NCBI GenBank assembly: GCA_014885115.2
Contig: WKLE02000553.1
Span: 25,588 to 36,036 of the forward strand
Origin: Asterionellopsis glacialis
Taxonomy: Eukaryota; Bacillariophyta; Plagiogrammaphyceae; Rhaphoneidales; Asterionellopsidaceae
Direction of reading: 5' to 3'
DNA length: 10,449 nt
Below, piece by piece: positions 8,501 through 10,449 of this stretch. The notes beneath the pieces were generated by a model, which was given only the letters and a program-made list of their open reading frames with translations, was not told the origin of the DNA and did not search any database. The position numbers were made by a program, and so were the translations under genes. Positions within the stretch are counted from its first letter, which is position 1. Each line of letters begins with the position of its first letter.

Positions 8501-8762
8501 AGGGTGTTTTCAAGGGTTTACGTGCCAAAAGTGAGGAAGCATCTGCACCGTAAAAGCGTGTTCCAGCATCAAATAAAATCATATTTTCAGTTTTACGTTT
8601 GGAATGTAAATTTGTTACAATTTCTAATGGTGCATTTCGTTGTACCAAGGCAACCTTCATATACAACGATCCCAAATCTACACCCAAAATGGCTTTGGAT
8701 TCGACCAATCCCAAGGTTGCTGCGAATGCTGCAGTTGCTACAACTAGAGAAGAAAGCTTCAT
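5524..8762 (-). CDS. HYOU1: ER Hsp70-family large chaperone, GRP170/HYOU1/Lhs1 type (three exons)
   Basis: Acts in the ER lumen as a holdase and as nucleotide exchange factor for BiP (family knowledge). Exons 8762-8451, 8141-6504 and 6432-5524 all join in phase 0, giving 952 residues; human HYOU1 has 999. Residues 1-22 are a signal peptide (MKLSSLVVATAAFAATLGLV). The nucleotide-binding domain begins GVDLGSLYMKV (27-37) and has RFYGADA, VPSFATQHERRALLDAA, ENTASALNFG (195-204) and MLGGGMRIPRVQEEIL (372-387). An acidic Lys/Glu-rich linker spans about 558-645 and ends in a Lys cluster. The C-terminal helical part (651-860) has KKRMHKRPLNVV, ESYIYEIKNKL, ISTEEQREAL, MTARPKAIEDL and KPKPKPEKKK, closely like plant ER Hsp70-17. 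A charged tail ends GEEL instead of HDEL/KDEL. Asn219 and Gln226 replace the Asp199 and Asp206 of Hsc70. The ATG at 8762 is the first in frame; a frame running further upstream has only a TTG. It is transcribed divergently from the DUF1279 gene. Confidence 0.93.
6433..6503 (-). other. intron 2 of the chaperone gene (71 nt)
   Basis: On the minus strand, AAG|GTGAGA (donor, 6503) to TTTTAG|ACA (acceptor, 6433). The splice joins MVEK to TFGLRKPPPAFIPTKEKKR in frame. It sits at the junction of the acidic linker and the C-terminal helical domain. The upstream frame stays open through the intron and would end in an unrelated tail at 6357 if it were retained. Confidence 0.88.
6603..6728 (-). repeat. 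two-copy imperfect 63-nt tandem repeat in the chaperone linker
   Basis: CTCCTTCTTTTCTTCATC appears at 6636-6653 and 6699-6716, exactly 63 nt apart. Reading the minus strand, two 21-residue units (residues 576-596 and 597-617) start AAAEDEEKKEDEA and AAADDEEKKEEEA. The repeat preserves frame and extends the acidic loop. It is likely a recent slippage or duplication product. Confidence 0.7.
8156..8172 (-). repeat. hairpin next to the intron 1 acceptor
   Basis: ATCATAT (8156-8162) and ATATGAT (8166-8172) are perfect complements with a 3-nt loop. In the pre-mRNA the hairpin ends 14 nt before the AG acceptor, where the branch point or pyrimidine tract would be expected. The stem is all but pure A/U, so it would be weak. 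Confidence 0.35.
8344..8381 (-). repeat. overlapping palindrome and stem-loop in chaperone intron 1
   Basis: TCATTCCATGGAATGA (8344-8359) is a perfect 16-bp palindrome. Its right half is also the left arm of a second stem: GAATGAAAAT (8354-8363) pairs perfectly with ATTTTCATTC (8372-8381) across an 8-nt loop. The middle segment GAATGA can therefore pair with either flank but not both, which is the layout of a two-state RNA switch. This could be functional or a relic of a small inverted-repeat element. Confidence 0.5.
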
Positions 8763-8854
8763 GGTTAATCGTTTTGCTCGTTTCTTTTTTTTTTTCAGCA
8801 ATGAATAACGGAATGGAGATACGTTCTTTCTCTCTCTTTGTATGATTTAGGATT

Positions 8855-8862
8855 ACACGTCA
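8855..8862 (-). promoter_or_regulatory. UPRE-like bZIP site upstream of the ER chaperone
   Basis: On the chaperone's coding strand this reads TGACGTGT, seven of eight bases of the mammalian unfolded-protein response element TGACGTG(G/A). It lies 93-100 nt before the start codon, a fitting place for ER-stress control of a GRP170 gene. No full ERSE (CCAAT-N9-CCACG) is present. A single short motif may be chance. Confidence 0.35.
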
Positions 8863-9212
8863 ATGAAAGAGATATATCTCTAAAGGACTCCAGAATTACT
8901 CTGTCTTTTACGTCTTGTCGTGTTGGGTATTGTGACCAAATAGTTTCTACAATTTTTTGCTACAGAATTCCAGAGAAGAAAAAAACAAATTATATTACAC
9001 GACAAACGAGGGAGGACCAAAGATGGATGAAATTGCTCTCACACGCTGCGCACAGGGCAAGGCGAACAAACCAACAACACACGCGGGAGGTCATTTTTCA
9101 AAAATGGGCGGTCAAAATACGCCAACATTGCTGTTACCGTAGTTAGTTCGTATGCGATCTACGAATTTATATACGTATGATTGGGTGTGTGCGTGTTACA
9201 ACGATACCTCTA

Positions 9213-9220
9213 CACGTGGC
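9213..9220. promoter_or_regulatory. G-box-like CACGTGGC
   Basis: CACGTG palindrome followed by GC, a typical bHLH or bZIP binding core. It lies 451 nt from the chaperone start and 647 nt from the DUF1279 gene start. It could serve either gene; there is only motif evidence. Confidence 0.25.
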
Positions 9221-9866
9221 AAAAAATAATATTATAAAAACGAGGGTCTTTGCGTGTTGGAATAAAATCATACATACTTACTGAATTCGTAATAGATATC
9301 TACATGACGTTCAGAAAGTATATATGTGAAATGTACACTTGTCAATTTTTTGGAATGTACGTCTCTCCATCTGCCCCCGGCGATCGCTCGTGACAGAGAG
9401 CGCACTCATGCGCGTCTCCTGTTGGAGACAGGAACATTTCGTCGACTCAAACGACTCAATCCTTGTTTCTCCGGGTTTTCTGAATTGGTACGTCAGTCAG
9501 TATTTTTCTCTCTCGAACAAACCAAAAGCTTCCACGAAACCACGCCATCCAAAAAACAGTCGCTACAAAAAGCGAGCCTTGACGGCTGACAACCTTGCTG
9601 TCACCTACCTTCAGTCTCATATATCTAAACGACGAGTTTCTGTTGAAGTTCTTCTCCTTTTTTTTCTTCTCTCTCCGTCGATTTCGATTTCTCAAAAGAC
9701 ATCCACTCCACTTTCTCTTCTACTGACTATAATAGTCCAGGCAACACAAGGAGATCTTTCGTTACACTATCCTTTTCATTATAACGAAACATCAAAGAAA
9801 GTTGAACTCCATTGACAGAACTTTTTCTCTATATCAGAACAAAACAAATCAGAACAGAACAACAAC

Positions 9867-10449
9867 ATGACAAATCTTACTTTGATTCTCAAATCCATCA
9901 TGGCTACATTTGCCATGGTTCAGGTTCATTCCTGGCAAACCATGATGAAGCCGACAACACGAAGCATGGTTCGTAACAATCCATCTCCTACAGCCATGTA
10001 TGTCTTTGGTACGAAAGAAGAAGTTACGGCAGATGTAACTCCAACCACAACCAACAACAACAACAATAGTAATAATAATGTCGAAGAAGCTACGGAAAAG
10101 TATGGATTAGAAGTTGGATTGTTTCAATCATTACAACAAAAGGATGGTGGTGAGTCTGCCAAATCATTATTGAAAAAGTATGGTATTGCGTATTTGGCAA
10201 CGTCTATTCCTCTTGCCCTTGTATCATTTGGGATTTGTTATGTATTGGTCGATCATGGTGTGGATGTAGGGTCTCTTTTAGCCAATGTGGGTATTGAAGG
10301 GTCCGGTGCAACGGAAAAGGCAGGAACCTTTGCCATTGCCTATGCTGCCCATAAAGCAGCAAGTCCTATCCGATTCCCACCTACAGTCTTATTGACACCG
10401 GTTGTTGCCAATTTAATTGGAAAAGAACCCAATGAAGAGGAAGAAGAAG
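9867..10449 (+). CDS. DUF1279 (FAM210-like) membrane protein, probably plastid-targeted; 3' end beyond window
   Basis: 194 codons are visible, and the frame is still open at the window edge. Residues about 100-186 match the DUF1279 domain: LLKKYGIAYLATSIPLALVS, a membrane helix to about 128, then GTFAIAYAAHKAASPIRFPP and TVLLTPVVANLIG. Family members act in mitochondria or chloroplasts; their molecular role is poorly defined. The N-terminus (1-22) is a hydrophobic signal-like stretch ending VHS, followed by Trp23 in WQTMMKPTTRSMVRNN, a stretch rich in Ser/Thr and basic residues with no acidic residue. An aromatic residue directly after the signal cleavage site, followed by a transit-like segment, is the ASAFAP pattern of diatom plastid leaders. 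An Asn-rich linker (63-71) follows. The ATG at 9867 sits in CAACATGAC, a good eukaryotic context. The last visible residues begin a Glu run, so an acidic tail may follow. Confidence 0.85.
   Translation, partial: MTNLTLILKSIMATFAMVQVHSWQTMMKPTTRSMVRNNPSPTAMYVFGTKEEVTADVTPTTTNNNNNSNNNVEEATEKYGLEVGLFQSLQQKDGGESAKSLLKKYGIAYLATSIPLALVSFGICYVLVDHGVDVGSLLANVGIEGSGATEKAGTFAIAYAAHKAASPIRFPPTVLLTPVVANLIGKEPNEEEEE

Larger units (their letters stand above)
8763..9866. promoter_or_regulatory. divergent intergenic region: chaperone and DUF1279 gene promoters
   Basis: 1.1 kb between two start codons pointing away from each other. The chaperone side has an A-rich leader (a run of 11 A on the minus strand just before the ATG) and a UPRE-like TGACGTGT. 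The middle has CCAAT (minus strand, near 9180), TATATACGTA near 9165-9174, CACGTGGC at 9213-9220 and TATAAAA near 9231. The DUF1279 side, about 9650-9720, is rich in T and C, as expected for a 5' leader. Frames of 87 and 158 codons at 9326-9815 start only with GTG or TTG and match nothing, so I read them as leader sequence. Confidence 0.6.

Noticed and set aside
8763..8801. Basic N-terminal extension of the chaperone (start at 8801)
   Set aside because: The codon at 8801 is TTG and the stretch is a poly-A leader; the ATG at 8762 gives a clean signal peptide.
818..9111. TGGGCGGTCA occurring near 819 and again near 9102
   Set aside because: Ten-base matches between two places in 10 kb are expected many times by chance.
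9160..9240. ERSE (CCAAT-N9-CCACG) for the chaperone promoter
   Set aside because: A CCAAT and a CCACG are both present on the minus strand, but in the wrong order and about 30 nt apart.
9379..9386. GCGATCGC, like the cyanobacterial HIP1 palindrome
   Set aside because: A single copy in a plainly eukaryotic region; no sign of cyanobacterial DNA.
9339..9815. 158-codon frame before the DUF1279 gene
   Set aside because: It begins at TTG, has no family resemblance and lies in T/C-rich leader sequence; read as promoter and 5' UTR.

Overview
The window looks like nuclear DNA of a photosynthetic protist, most likely a diatom or another stramenopile alga. This rests on four things: genes on both strands with few, short GT-AG introns; an Hsp70-superfamily chaperone with an N-terminal secretory signal; a signal-peptide-led protein with an ASAFAP-like plastid cleavage context; and moderately AT-rich, fairly compact spacing. 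There is no bacterial operon structure, CRISPR array, rRNA, recognisable tRNA or intact transposon. The species is inferred from style, not from a marker gene.

Layout, left to right. (1) Positions 1-1205 are mostly non-coding. They may hold the last codons of an upstream plus-strand gene, a cluster of GGTAC repeats around 497-615, and a doubtful small minus-strand frame at 880-1047. (2) 1206-2961, plus strand: a catechol-O-methyltransferase-like enzyme with one 136-nt intron and a long charged N-terminal extension not found on animal COMT. (3) 2962-3595: spacer. (4) 3596-5047, plus strand: an intronless 12-helix major facilitator superfamily transporter. (5) 5048-5523: convergent 3' spacer. 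(6) 5524-8762, minus strand: a three-exon gene for a 952-residue GRP170/HYOU1/Lhs1-type ER chaperone. (7) 8763-9866: a divergent promoter region, with a UPRE-like TGACGTG motif about 95 nt upstream of the chaperone start. (8) 9867 to the window end, plus strand: the 5' part of a DUF1279 (FAM210-like) membrane protein that is probably sent to the plastid.

These are mostly unlinked housekeeping or metabolic functions, and I see no single system assembled from them. The methyltransferase and transporter lie in tandem on the same strand, but a shared pathway would be speculation. The main added value is the gene models: reconstructed splice sites restore the conserved C-terminus of the methyltransferase and join the three chaperone exons in phase 0. 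The items most worth a second look are the chaperone's changed ATPase residues, its GEEL C-terminus, mutually exclusive hairpins in its first intron, and the fusion of a COMT domain to a long disordered tail.
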